Assembly (NCBI GenBank): GCA_035079385.1
Contig: JAVHKY010000029.1
Location: 6,510,001-6,574,000 of the forward strand
DNA from: Aspidiotus rigidus
Taxonomy: Eukaryota > Arthropoda > Insecta > Hemiptera > Diaspididae
Direction of reading: 5' to 3'
DNA: 64,000 nucleotides
Positions 30,783 through 41,437 of the stretch are shown piece by piece (position 1 is the first letter of the stretch; every line of letters starts with the position of its first letter). Below the pieces are notes generated by a model. The model made no database searches. It was not told the origin of the DNA and worked only from the letters and a program-made list of their open reading frames with translations. Position numbers and translations under genes: made by a program.

Positions 30783-31316
30783 CTATAGATCCAGGTAGTG
30801 TACGCTGTCATATTTGTACTCGAATTCGTCGAGTAACCATTTTGGATCGAACAAAAACTCGTAGGCTTCTTTATAACTCTTGCCTTGAATTTCTTTGCAC
30901 ATCATCTTATGCAAATGGTTCTTCCACAACATGTGGCCATTGTCGGATTGCACCTGAAATATGTGATCGAAATAGTCGCGCAAATCTATCTCCACTTCCG
31001 CGGCCCACGCGAGAATTGATGGTTCATATACTGCCCTCAAGGTGTCTAGCGACATATGAGGGAACATCGCGGTCAAATCGTCGTCGAAAAGAGTGTAAGT
31101 TAAGTGATTATTCACTAGATGGTATGCCTTACACAACTTGGCCCGCAAACTTAGATGAATCGGGCAACGTCTCGGTGCGCCTTCCTCGCCAAAATCTCTG
31201 CGATATATGGGATTGTTAATAATTTGATCGCAAATACATTGCGGACCGCGCCTTTGATTTTTGGTTAAACTTTTCAATTTCAACTAAATCATCATATACA
31301 AAGTGATGAAAGGCAT
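30783..31316 (-). pseudogene. Y1 gene, unit A
   Basis: Y-family gene with ATG at 31314-31316 but an in-frame TAG at 31284-31286, where units C and D have Leu. After that the frame is open for 166 codons (CICDQIINNPIYRRDF, RRCPIHLSL, LTYTLFDDDLTAMFPHM, VEIDLRDYFDHIF, EFLFDPKWLLDEFEYKYDSVHYLDL). It stops at 30783 where unit D reads on. Related to Y2 at perhaps 60-65% by eye. Function unknown. Confidence 0.5.
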
Positions 31317-31636
31317 AATGAAACACAAATACGAGACAAAAAAATATAAAAGAACACGAAAAGGCAAAAAGAAAACGAATAAGAACGATCTTTTTCGACA
31401 AATCATCAACTCCGGGCACACGAAATAATTTCGAGACAACAGAATAGTAAAACATACAAAGTCGAAGCAAGGAGCTTAAGGTCAAATTATAGGGGGAATG
31501 ACTGACCATATTCGCATTTGCCGAGGATCCATTCCGGGTCGAACAAATACTTGTACATGTCTTTATAATTCTTCCCTCTAATTCCTTAGCTTAATTTGAG
31601 TAGGTGGTTTTTCCATTTCGTGTGGCCTTTGTCTGA

Positions 31637-32005
31637 TTAGAGCTTAAATATAAGCTCGAAATAATCTCGCAAATCGAGCTCAACCTGCGCGGCCCACATT
31701 ACAATCGATGGCTTGTACACTGCCCTTAAGGTGTTCAGCGACATATGTGGAAATAACGCGCTTAAATCGTCATCAAATAGAGTATACGTTGTATGATTGT
31801 TCACCAAATGGTAGGCTTTACACAACTTGGCCTGTAATCCCAGATGTGATGGGCATCGCTTCGGTGCACCTTCCACTCCAAATTTTCTGCGATACTGCGG
31901 ATGATTTATGATTTGATCGCAGATACACATGGCCGCGCGCAATTTATTTTTCGACAAGGATTTCAATTTCATTGAAATCATCATGTATAAAGTGATGAGC
32001 GGCAT
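31637..32005 (-). pseudogene. Y2 gene, unit B
   Basis: As unit A, but with an additional TAA at 31637 in the LIFKL region. The downstream stop shared by A and C is also present (near 31586). Confidence 0.55.
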
Positions 32006-32078
32006 AATGGAACACAAATACAAGACAAAAAAATATAAAAGAACACGAAAAGACAAAAAGAAAACGAATAAGAACGAT

Positions 32079-32468
32079 CTTTTTCGAAAAATCTCTGCAA
32101 TATTGCGGACGATTTATGATCTGATCGCAGATACACAACAATTCGCGTCTTTGTTTTTTCGACAACGCTTTCAATTTTATTAAAATCAACATATATAACG
32201 TGATGAGCGGCATAATGAAAACGATTGAAATTCAAAAATAAAAACAAAAAAATATAAAGGTGTGTAAGCCCAGATGCATAGGGCAACGCTTTGGAACGTC
32301 TTCCGCGCGAGGTAGATTATCCTTAACCTTCAACAGCACTATGCCCGGCTCCTTAATAGTTTGAAATACAACGAGCGCCCTGAGGAGATATCTGACATCC
32401 GGATGTATTGGAGTGTATTCATAGATGGGTGCGGGCAAAATCGCTCGGTCGATACGGTGGAAATTCAT
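32079..32468 (-). pseudogene. Fused X and Y fragments, unit B
   Basis: Same structure as 27519-27908, with few differences. Confidence 0.5.
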
Positions 32469-32631
32469 AGCTGAAGTTGCAAATTTGAACGCGAGCACAA
32501 AAAAAAAAAAAAAAATGAAAAAATGAAAAAAACGAAAAAAAATTTAAATTCGTGGATAAAAGTAAAGGATTATGTTTAATTGTAACTACTTGTATCAAAA
32601 AAGAAAAAATTATTTGATGAAGACTTACTTT

Positions 32632-33378
32632 TTATTCTTCGTCTTCCTCGTCAACGACCAGCAAGCTCCACTCAATCCTTGGTTGGGTTTTGGATTGAAC
32701 GTAGAGGTATACGGCGTCTCTCCCCTCCTCATACGGATTATTTGGAATACCTTCCTCCACATCTGCATCCCGTAGCTCAGTATCCCACCTTTTGATAATA
32801 AAGTCCATGACGGATTCGTAGAAAGCAGCTTTGTGCTTTGTTTTTAAATTTATCGAACGGGGAACTCAAGCACGGTAGACCTTCCATTTTCTCCCACTTT
32901 AAGGTGAAGGAAAGCCCAGATACCTCAAGCAATCGCCTCACAAATTTTTCGCTTGAGGAGGGCGTAGGGGCGCTTACTTTCGTATAAACTGTTTCTCTAC
33001 CATTACAGTAGACAAACAGTTTCACGAAATTGATCAACCTCAAATAAGGCGGCGGGGTCGGTTGAAACCCTAACACCTTAACGTAAAACCCGTGTTGGGC
33101 GATGCCGGGCGCATCGATAAACCCGAACCTCGGCAACGAGTGTTGATCGGGAGTAATCGCCCGCACAATTTTAAATAATGGGTCCAAATAGGCTGCCATT
33201 ACGAAAAATTGCGCCGGCAGATTATCTCTAACCTCCGATAACACTGAGCCCGGCTTGTTTATACATTGAAAAACATCGAGCGCCCTAACGAAATATCTTA
33301 CATCCGGATGTATCGGTACGTATTCATATACGGGAGCGGGTAGATTAGCACGATCAATACCTCCGAAATTCATACTGC
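32632..33378 (-). pseudogene. X gene, unit B, frameshifted
   Basis: Identical layout to the unit A X gene, but 5 bp (GATAA in plus orientation) are missing near 32862. The frame is lost after the LPCLS block and ends at 32777. The last ~50 codons of X are out of frame. Confidence 0.65.
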
Positions 33379-33526
33379 AAATTTGAACGCAACCACAAAA
33401 CAAATTAGAAAATGAAAAAAAACACGAAAAATGATTTAGTTTTCTGTACTTACTCGAATAATAAACGATTGAAAATGAAATGAAAAAATTCGATGAACAG
33501 GAAACAATCACTTTTTCCACAAAACT

Positions 33527-34462
33527 GTGAATAAAATCGATAACTCAAAAATAACTTTTTTTTTTTCTCTCTACGAGACGGAATTTAAGTTCACAGTGGG
33601 TGACTGTCGGACAACAACTAACTCGGCGGCTTTTAATTTTTTACTAGATGGGCAGTGTAACCCTCGTGAGCTTCATAAAGGTGTGATTAAGAAATTTAAA
33701 ACTCGTCGGATCATTACAAACGGTATAGATCATATTTGGGCCGCAGATTTATTAGTTATGCCAAAGAATTTCTCTGGAGAGAACTCTCAATATAAGTACT
33801 TGTTGAATGTGATTGATACGTTCTCTAAATTTGCGTGGTCTGTAGCTTTGAAAAAAAAAGATGCTAGCAGTGTGAGTGAAGCTTTTGAACAAATCTTGAT
33901 AGAAAGTAAACGTAAAGGATCTCTACTCTGGACTGACTTTGGAGCTGAATTTGAAAATAAAATTTTTCGTAGGTTATTGGAGAAATATCACATAAAAATG
34001 TATCATACATTTTCTGAGATTAAGTCTTCCATTGTTGAACGCTTCAATAGAACGTTGAATGAGAAATTAAAGCTACATTTTGAGGTAAATCAGAATCATA
34101 AGTGGCTCCAAATTTTACCACATATTCTACAGGAGTACAATGAGAAAAATATTCACCGTACTATAGGGTGTTATCCTGCTTCAGTGACGAAGAAAAACGA
34201 AAAAAAAATTTTTGAACGGATGTACCCTTTGAAAAAGTTCAAGCTAGACAAGCCAGTCTTCAAAATAAATGATCGTGTACGTATTACCCGCTATCGTCAT
34301 ACCTTTTCGAATAAATATTTGAGAAAATGGACGAATGAAATTTTTAAAATATGTAAAATTCATCAAACTGACCCAATAACTTATTCGATTACAGCGTTAG
34401 ATGGTGAAAAAATACTAGGTCATTTTTATAAGCAAGAATTACAAAGTACTCACCTTCATTAA
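33527..34462 (+). CDS. Maverick-type integrase, unit B (altered N-terminus)
   Basis: Same catalytic and C-terminal blocks as in unit A. The homologous part starts near 33596, and the longer 5' frame results from a one-base difference in a T run and has no ATG. Lys to Glu in the QILIES block matches unit C rather than A. Confidence 0.75.
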   Translation: MNKIDNSKITFFFSLYETEFKFTVGDCRTTTNSAAFNFLLDGQCNPRELHKGVIKKFKTRRIITNGIDHIWAADLLVMPKNFSGENSQYKYLLNVIDTFSKFAWSVALKKKDASSVSEAFEQILIESKRKGSLLWTDFGAEFENKIFRRLLEKYHIKMYHTFSEIKSSIVERFNRTLNEKLKLHFEVNQNHKWLQILPHILQEYNEKNIHRTIGCYPASVTKKNEKKIFERMYPLKKFKLDKPVFKINDRVRITRYRHTFSNKYLRKWTNEIFKICKIHQTDPITYSITALDGEKILGHFYKQELQSTHLH

Positions 34463-34467
34463 ATGTC

Positions 34468-34782
34468 CTATAATAATTCACTGAGGGCTGATGTGACGAA
34501 CTCCTCGAGAGCTGCCAAGTCAAACGTAAAGTCCAAATTATTAAAGTCCAAATTATTATTATTAAAGTCCAAATTTACGTTAAAATTTTCATTATAAAGG
34601 TCCGAAACAAAGTCTTCAAAATCAAAATTTTCAATTATATTATCAAAATTTTCATAACAGTACAAGTCTATTTCTTCCACACAAATTGAACAACTACACA
34701 TGGGAGCGAACTCATTCGTACTCGATCCTTCTCTCCTCAAATTTGTTAAATCTGAAGGTATTGTTTTTTTTTTTGTTATCAA
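34468..34782 (-). CDS. Acidic protein with an LxCxE motif, unit B
   Basis: The protein is identical to the unit A copy, including LYCYE. Convergent with the integrase. Confidence 0.6.
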   Translation of the reverse strand: MITKKKTIPSDLTNLRREGSSTNEFAPMCSCSICVEEIDLYCYENFDNIIENFDFEDFVSDLYNENFNVNLDFNNNNLDFNNLDFTFDLAALEEFVTSALSELL

Positions 34783-34996
34783 TGAAAGAAAAATGGTTTA
34801 GTCGAATCGTTTTATTATCGTTTAAATTCTACAACATGGACATATTCTACAAGATTGGCTAAAAAATTCGCGGACGCGAGCGTGCGAAGTTTAAAATTAT
34901 CGCTACGAGTATGAACAAATGGGACGCTGGATATCGTCACCGCTAACATAAACACAATAATTCTTAATAATAATAATCTGACGAAGAATTGGAGTG

Positions 34997-35290
34997 CTAG
35001 GACTCTTTCTCTTCTTCGCCCGGTCTGACACCGGAGTACTTTAAGCGGAATATACGAAAAGTTAAATCTATATCTACAGTGGGTACTTTAAACAAAGTCA
35101 AACATTCGCAATAGAAATATTCCGAACTTTCCTCTTCGTAACAAGTGCATTTTATGCACTTTTTTTTACAAAAACAAAGACAATTATTTTTACGAATCCA
35201 TTTCGGATGAATATTTACGAGTTTTTTACCGTCGAAAAAAACGAAGTATGATAGAAAAAATTGTTCTCGCGGAAGAGATCTTCGAAGTGT
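34997..35290 (-). CDS. Cys-rich frame, unit B
   Basis: Copy of 30440-30733 with a few substitutions near the Cys cluster (Ile-Glu to Ile-Lys type change near 35155). Confidence 0.4.
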   Translation of the reverse strand, partial: TLRRSLPREQFFLSYFVFFDGKKLVNIHPKWIRKNNCLCFCKKKCIKCTCYEEESSEYFYCECLTLFKVPTVDIDLTFRIFRLKYSGVRPGEEEKES

Positions 35291-35339
35291 TTACACAAAA
35301 CATTGTAAATTACATTCGGCACTAAATCTTTCGCGCGAA

Positions 35340-35873
35340 CTATAGATCCAGGTAGTGTACGCTGTCATATTTGTACTCGAATTCGTCGAGTAACCATTTT
35401 GGATCGAACAAAAACTCGTAGGCTTCTTTATAACTCTTGCCTTGAATTTCTTTGCACATCATCTTATGCAAATGGTTCTTCCACAACATGTGGCCATTGT
35501 CGGATTGCACCTGAAATATGTGATCGAAATAGTCGCGCAAATCTATCTCCACTTCCGCGGCCCACGCGAGAATTGATGGTTCATATACTGCCCTCAAGGT
35601 GTCTAGCGACATATGAGGGAACATCGCGGTCAAATCGTCGTCGAAAAGAGTGTAAGTTAAGTGATTATTCACTAGATGGTATGCCTTACACAACTTGGCC
35701 CGCAAACTTAGATGAATCGGGCAACGTCTCGGTGCGCCTTCCTCGCCGAAATCTCTGCGATATATGGGATTGTTAATAATTTGATCGCAAATACATTGCG
35801 GACCGCGCCTTTGATTTTTGGTTAAACTTTTCAATTTCAACTAAATCATCATATACAAAGTGATGAAAGGCAT
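35340..35873 (-). pseudogene. Y1 gene, unit B
   Basis: As in unit A, with the same early TAG after the hydrophobic start and the same stop after YLDL. Confidence 0.5.
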
Positions 35874-36142
35874 AATGAAACACAAATACGAGACAAAAAA
35901 ATATAAAAGAACACGAAAAGGCAAAAAGAAAACGAATAAGAACGATCTTTTTCGACAAATCATCAACTCCGGGCACACGAAATAATTTCGAGACAACAGA
36001 ATAGTAAAACATACAAAGTCGAAGCAAGGAGCTTAAGGTCAAATTATAGGGGGAATGACTGACCATATTCGCATTTGCCGAGGATCCATTCCGGGTCGAA
36101 CAAATACTTGTACATGTCTTTATAATTCTTCCCTCTAATTCC

Positions 36143-36565
36143 TTAGCTTAATTTGAGTAGGTGGTTTTTCCATTTCGTGTGGCCTTTGTCTGATTGGAGC
36201 TTAAATATAAGCTCGAAATAATCTCGCAAATCGAGCTCAACCTGCGCGGCCCACATTACAATCGATGGCTTGTACACTGCCCTTAAGGTGTTCAGCGACA
36301 TATGTGGAAATAACGCGCTTAAATCGTCATCAAATAGAGTATACGTTGTATGATTGTTCACCAAATGGTAGGCTTTACACAACTTGGCCTGTAATCCCAG
36401 ATGTGATGGGCATTGCTTCGGTGCACCTTCCACTCCAAATTTTCTGCGATGCTGCGGATGATTTATGATTTGATCGCAGATACACATGGCCGCGCGCAAT
36501 TTATTTTTCGACGAGGATTTCAATTTCATTGAAATCATCATGTACAAAAAAGTGATGAGCGGCAT
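36143..36565 (-). pseudogene. Y2 gene, unit C
   Basis: Carries the same TAA as A and B but not the extra stop of B. Confidence 0.55.
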
Positions 36566-36638
36566 AATGGAACACAAATACAAGACAAAAAAATATAAAA
36601 GAACACGAAAAGACAAAAAGAAAACGAATAAGAACGAT

Positions 36639-37028
36639 CTTTTTCGAAAAATCTCTGCAATATTGCGGACGATTTATGATCTGATCGCAGATACACAACA
36701 ATTCGCGTCTTTGTTTTTTCGACAACGCTTTCAATTTTATTAAAATCAACATATATAAAGTGATGAGCGGCATAATGAAAACGATTGAAATTCAAAAATA
36801 AAAACAAAAAAATATAAAGGTGTGTAAGCCCAGATGCATAGGGCAACGCTTTGGAACGTCTTCCGCGCGAGGTAGATTATCCTTAACCTTCAACAGCACT
36901 ATGCCCGGCTCCTTAATAGTTTGAAATACAACGAGCGCCCTGAGGAGATATCTGACATCCGGATGTATTGGAGTGTATTCATAGATGGGTGCGGGCAAAA
37001 TCGCTCGGTCGATACGGTGGAAATTCAT
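36639..37028 (-). pseudogene. Fused X and Y fragments, unit C
   Basis: Same structure as 27519-27908. Confidence 0.5.
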
Positions 37029-37191
37029 AGCTGAAGTTGCAAATTTGAACGCGAGCACAAAAAAAAAAAAAAAAATGAAAAAATGAAAAAAACGAAAAAA
37101 AATTTAAATTCGTGGATAAAAGTAAAGGATTATGTTTAATTGTAACTACTTGTATCAAAAAAGAAAAAATTATTTGATGAAGACTTACTTT

Positions 37192-38816
37192 TTATTCTTC
37201 GTCTTCCTCGTCAACGACCAGCAAGCTCCACTCAATCCTTGGTTGGGTTTTGGATTGAACGTAGAGGTATACGGCGTCTCTCCCCTCCTCATACGGATTA
37301 TTTGGAATACCTTCCTCCACATCTGCATCCCGTAGCTCAGTATCCCACCTTTTGATAATAAAGTCCATGACGGATTCGTAGAAAGCAGCTTTGTGCTTTG
37401 TTTTTAAATTTATCGAACGGGGAGATAAACTCAAGCACGGTAGACCTTCCATTTTCTCCCACTTTAAGGTGAAGGAAAGCCCAGATACCTCAAGCAATCG
37501 CCTCACAAATTTTTCGCTTGAGGAGGGCGTAGGGGCGCTTACTTTCGTGTAAACTGTTTCTCTACCATTACAGTAGACAAACAGTTTCACGAAATTGATC
37601 AACCTCAAATAAGGCGGCGGGGTCGGTTGAAACCCTAACACCTTAACGTAAAACCCGTGTTGGGCGATGCCGGGCGCATCGATAAACCCGAACCTCGGCA
37701 ACGAGTGTTGATCGGGAGTAATCGCCCGCACAATTTTAAATAATGGGTCCAAATAGGCTGCCATCACGAAAAATTGCGCCGGCAGATTATCTCTAACCTC
37801 CGATAACACTGAGCCCGGCTTGTTTATACATTGAAAAACATCGAGCGCCCTAACGAAATATCTTACATCCGGATGTATCGGTACGTATTCATATACGGGA
37901 GCGGGTAGATTAGCACGATCAATACCTCCGAAATTCATACTGCAAATTTGAACGCGACCACAAAACAAATTAGAAAATGAAAAAAAACACGAAAAATGAT
38001 TTAGTTTTCTGTACTTACTCGAATCTGTCAGATAGGTCAAGGGGTGGGATTTTAGCTAGTAATTTCTCTTCATTTTCAGTCAAACGTACCTCATCGTCAG
38101 AGTCGTCACTCAAATATAAATCGTTATTCAATAATTCTTCTTCCGTACAAGGGGGAAGAACACCCAACAATTCGTATAAAAGTGCGTCCATTTCAACTTC
38201 TACAGTCCCACAATCCATGAAACCATCTTCATTTTTAGGTTCAGGGGAGGTAATAATAATTTGAGGGACATTAACACTTGGTAAATGTGGGCCGTATCTG
38301 GGTTGAACATACCGATCTAAAGGAAGAGGACAAGTGGGTTTTCTTCGACAGTATTCCTCCTCTTCACTTTTTGACACACTGTATGTCATTAATTTTTCAA
38401 AATTATTTTTAACGGGTTTTGGAGAAGAAATCGCAATTGTTTTACAACATTTTACATTTGACACCCAAACTGGAACTGGTCTAGGCTTCCGCGCCTTAGT
38501 AAAAAGTTCCACTTTGAATGGAAAAATTGAAGCAAGTCTAAAATTATTTGAGATCAACCGCGGAGAAATATAATTTCTTAACCATATAGGAATATTTCTT
38601 ACTTTCTTACACTTACCGAATAAATCAGCCTTGAACGGAAAAATAGCACCAAGATTCGACTTACGTTCTTCCATTGTCACTGGATAAGATACAATAACCT
38701 TACGTCGTTGTTTCGGCTTTTCTTCTTCAACAGAAATTTTTTCGACTGGTACGCTGACTTCTTCTTTAAACAATTCTTCAACAAAGTAATAAAAGGACTT
38801 GTCCAGACGAGTATAT
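37192..38816 (-). CDS. P-X gene, unit C (two exons, intact)
   Basis: Exon P (38816-38019) is open from a TGA near 38820 but has no ATG, so a further 5' exon is likely. It contains two copies of a short motif (xIFPFKxxLF, then P.PVWV or IPIWL) and a strongly acidic end (YLSDDSDDEV). It ends at a good donor (GA/GTAAGT). After a 79-bp intron (37940-38018) the acceptor TTTGCAG leads into exon X (37939-37192). The phases match, so P and X form one protein of about 515 residues. P is divergent from the integrase (38897), suggesting a shared promoter in the 80 bp between them. No known domain recognised. It is the best copy of this family here. Confidence 0.65.
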
Positions 38817-38896
38817 CATAAACACAATAATGAGCTTGAAAGCACTGTCGTCTAAAAAATTTAAATTTTATTCTCTTCGATTATTTCTGTCTAAAA
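38817..38896. promoter_or_regulatory. Divergent intergenic region between P-X and integrase
   Basis: 80 bp separate the 5' end of the P frame and the integrase ATG. It is AT-rich. It is the natural place for a shared promoter, but I see no decisive element. Confidence 0.25.
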
Positions 38897-39853
38897 ATGA
38901 ATCTACGATCGGGAAGAAAAATCGACCAAAGTCAACCAAAAACGACCCTCAAACGTCCAAAAACGACCAAAATCGACAAAAAAACGACAAAAAAGAACCC
39001 CAAATCGACCAAAATCGACCAAAAAATGACAAAAAAGGACAAGTGGTTAGAAGCTCGTGAGCTTCATAAAGGTGTGATTAAGAAATTTAAAACTCGTCGG
39101 ATCATTACAAACGGTGTAGATCATATTTGGGCCGCAGATTTATTAGTTATGCCAAAGAATTTCTCTGGAGAGAACTCTCAATATAAGTACTTGTTGAATG
39201 TGATTGATACGTTCTCTAAATTTGTGTGGTCTGTAGCTTTGAAAAAAAAAGATGCTAGCAGTGTGAGTGAAGCTTTTGAACAAATCTTGATAGAAAGTAA
39301 ACGTAAAGGATCTCTACTCTGGACTGACTTTGGAGCTGAATTTGAAAATAAAATTTTTCGTAGGTTATTGGAGAAATATCATATAAAAATGTATCATACA
39401 TTTTCTGAGATTAAGTCTTCCATTGTTGAACGCTTCAATAGAACGTTGAATGAGAAATTAAAGCTACATTTTGAGGTAAATCAGAATCATAAGTGGCTCC
39501 AAATTTTACCACATATTCTACAGGAGTACAATGAGAAAAATATTCACCGTACTATAGGGTGTACTCCTGCTTCAGTGACGAAGAAAAACGAAAAAAAAAT
39601 TTTTGAACGGATGTACCCTTTGAAAAAGTTCAAGCTAGACAAGCCAGTCTTCAAAATAAATGATCGTGTACGTATTACCCGCTATCGTCATACCTTTTCG
39701 AATAAATATTTGAGAAAATGGACGAATGAAATTTTTAAAATATGTAAAATTCATCAAACTGACCCAATAACTTATTCGATTACAGCGTTAGATGGTGAAA
39801 AAATACTAGGTCATTTTTATAAGCAAGAATTACAAAGTACTCACCTTCATTAA
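38897..39853 (+). CDS. Maverick-type integrase, unit C (complete)
   Basis: 318 codons with a true ATG at 38897. Residues ~10-50 are a Lys/Thr-rich tail built from short repeats (ACCAAAATCGAC-like units). The core follows: ELHKGVIKKFKTRR, DHIWAADLLVM (Asp), LWTDFGAEF (Asp), SSIVERFNRTL (Glu), HRTIG, and the C-terminal NDRVRITRYRHTF...GHFYKQEL region. The length and motif order match Polinton/Maverick integrases, though those usually have a zinc-binding N-terminal part that I do not see. It should act in the nucleus on viral DNA ends. Intact, so possibly functional. Confidence 0.85.
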   Translation: MNLRSGRKIDQSQPKTTLKRPKTTKIDKKTTKKNPKSTKIDQKMTKKDKWLEARELHKGVIKKFKTRRIITNGVDHIWAADLLVMPKNFSGENSQYKYLLNVIDTFSKFVWSVALKKKDASSVSEAFEQILIESKRKGSLLWTDFGAEFENKIFRRLLEKYHIKMYHTFSEIKSSIVERFNRTLNEKLKLHFEVNQNHKWLQILPHILQEYNEKNIHRTIGCTPASVTKKNEKKIFERMYPLKKFKLDKPVFKINDRVRITRYRHTFSNKYLRKWTNEIFKICKIHQTDPITYSITALDGEKILGHFYKQELQSTHLH

Positions 39854-39858
39854 ATGTC

Positions 39859-40173
39859 CTATAATAATTCACTGAGGGCTGATGTGACGAACTCCTCGAG
39901 AGCTGCCAAGTCAAACGTAAAGTCCAAATTATTAAAGTCCAAATTATTATTATTAAAGTCCAAATTTACGTTAAAATTTTCATTATAAAGGTCCGAAACA
40001 AAGTCTTCAAAATCAAAATTTTCAATTATATTATCAAAATTTTCATAACAGTACAAGTCTATTTCTTCCACACAAATTGAACAACTACACATGGGAGCGA
40101 ACTCATTCGTACTCGATCCTTCTCTCCTCAAATTTGTTAAATCTGAAGGTATTGTTTTTTTTTTTGTTATCAA
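39859..40173 (-). CDS. Acidic protein with an LxCxE motif, unit C
   Basis: The protein is identical to the A and B copies. Confidence 0.6.
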   Translation of the reverse strand: MITKKKTIPSDLTNLRREGSSTNEFAPMCSCSICVEEIDLYCYENFDNIIENFDFEDFVSDLYNENFNVNLDFNNNNLDFNNLDFTFDLAALEEFVTSALSELL

Positions 40174-40387
40174 TGAAAGAAAAATGGTTTAGTCGAATCG
40201 TTTTATTATCGTTTAAATTCTACAACATGGACATATTCTACAAGATTGGCTAAAAAATTCGCGGACGCGAGCGTGCGAAGTTTAAAATTATCGCTACGAG
40301 TATGAACAAATGGGACGCTGGATATCGTCACCGCTAACATAAACACAATAATTCTTAATAATAATAATCTGACGAAGAATTGGAGTG

Positions 40388-40681
40388 CTAGGACTCTTTC
40401 TCTTCTTCGCCCGGTCTGACACCGGAGTACTTTAAGCGGAATATACGAAAAGTTAAATCTATATCTACAGTGGGTACTTTAAACAAAGTCAAACATTCGC
40501 AATAGAAATATTCCGAACTTTCCTCTTCGTAACAAGTGCATTTTATGCACTTTTTTTTACAAAAACAAAGACAATTATTTTTACGAATCCATTTCGGATG
40601 AATATTTACGAGTTTTTTACCGTCGAAAAAAACGAAGTATGATAGAAAAAATTGTTCTCGCGGAAGAGATCTTCGAAGTGT
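40388..40681 (-). CDS. Cys-rich frame, unit C
   Basis: Copy of 34997-35290. Confidence 0.4.
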   Translation of the reverse strand, partial: TLRRSLPREQFFLSYFVFFDGKKLVNIHPKWIRKNNCLCFCKKKCIKCTCYEEESSEYFYCECLTLFKVPTVDIDLTFRIFRLKYSGVRPGEEEKES

Positions 40682-40730
40682 TTACACAAAACATTGTAAA
40701 TTACATTCGGCACTAAATCTTTCGCGCGAA

Positions 40731-41267
40731 CTATAGATCCAGGTAGTGTACGCTGTCATATTTGTACTCGAATTCGTCGAGTAACCATTTTGGATCGAAC
40801 AAAAACTCGTAGGCTTCTTTATAACTCTTGCCTTGAATTTCTTTGCACATCATCTTATGCAAATGGTTCTTCCACAACATGTGGCCATTGTCGGATTGCA
40901 CCTGAAATATGTGCTCGAAATAGTCGCGCAAATCTATCTCCACTTCCGTGGCCCACGCGAGAATTGATGGTTCATATACTGCCCTCAAGGTGTCTAGCGA
41001 CATATGAGGGAACATCGCGGTCAAATCGTCGTCGAAAAGAGTGTAAGTTAAGTGATTATTCACTAGATGGTATGCCTTACACAACTTGGCCCGCAAACTT
41101 AGATGAATCGGGCAACGTCTCGGTGCGCCTTCCTCGCCAAAATCTCTGCGATATATGGGATTGTTAATAATTTGATCGCAAATACATTGCGGACCGCGCC
41201 TTTGATTTTTGGTTAAACTTTTCAATTTCAACAAAATCATCATATTATACAAAGTGATGAAAGGCAT
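40731..41267 (-). CDS. Y1 gene, unit C (no early stop)
   Basis: 178 codons from ATG 41265-41267 (MPFITLYNMMILLKLKS). The early TAG of A and B is absent and one codon (Asn) is inserted. It still ends after YLDL at 40731, where unit D continues, so the C-terminal Cys-rich part is out of frame. The frame also extends upstream of the ATG through a hydrophobic, pyrimidine-rich stretch that I take as leader. Helix-rich, soluble, function unknown. Confidence 0.5.
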   Translation of the reverse strand: MPFITLYNMMILLKLKSLTKNQRRGPQCICDQIINNPIYRRDFGEEGAPRRCPIHLSLRAKLCKAYHLVNNHLTYTLFDDDLTAMFPHMSLDTLRAVYEPSILAWATEVEIDLRDYFEHIFQVQSDNGHMLWKNHLHKMMCKEIQGKSYKEAYEFLFDPKWLLDEFEYKYDSVHYLDL

Positions 41268-41437
41268 AATGAAACACAAATACGAGACAAAAAAATATAA
41301 AAGAACACGAAAAGGCAAAAAGAAAACGAATAAGAACGATCTTTTTCGACAAATCACCAACTCCGGCCACACGAAATAATTTCGAAACAACAGAATAGTA
41401 AAACATACAAAGTCGAAGCAAGGAGCTTAAGGTCAAA

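Larger units (their letters stand above)
26915..31479. repeat. Tandem unit A of the virus-derived array
   Basis: First of three long direct repeats. The landmark AGGGGGAATGACTGACC is at 26928 (A), 31491 (B) and 36048 (C), with a variant at 41442 (D). A to B is 4563 bp and B to C 4557 bp, with very high identity by eye. Contents: Y2, X/Y fragments, X, integrase (plus strand), LxCxE protein, Cys-rich frame, Y1. Confidence 0.9.
31480..36036. repeat. Tandem unit B of the virus-derived array
   Basis: Same gene order as A. Private changes include a 5-bp deletion in X (near 32862) and an extra stop in Y2 (31637). Confidence 0.9.
36037..41430. repeat. Tandem unit C, longer and more complete
   Basis: Same as A and B except that about 205 bp upstream of the integrase (28904-29108 in A) is replaced by about 1030 bp (38023-39056). 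That block carries exon P and an ATG-initiated integrase start. C may therefore be closest to the parental arrangement. Confidence 0.85.

Noticed and set aside
38015..38773. LxCxE motif in protein P
   Set aside because: The only Cys near the acidic end has Leu at the wrong distance (LPPCTE), so the motif is not met.
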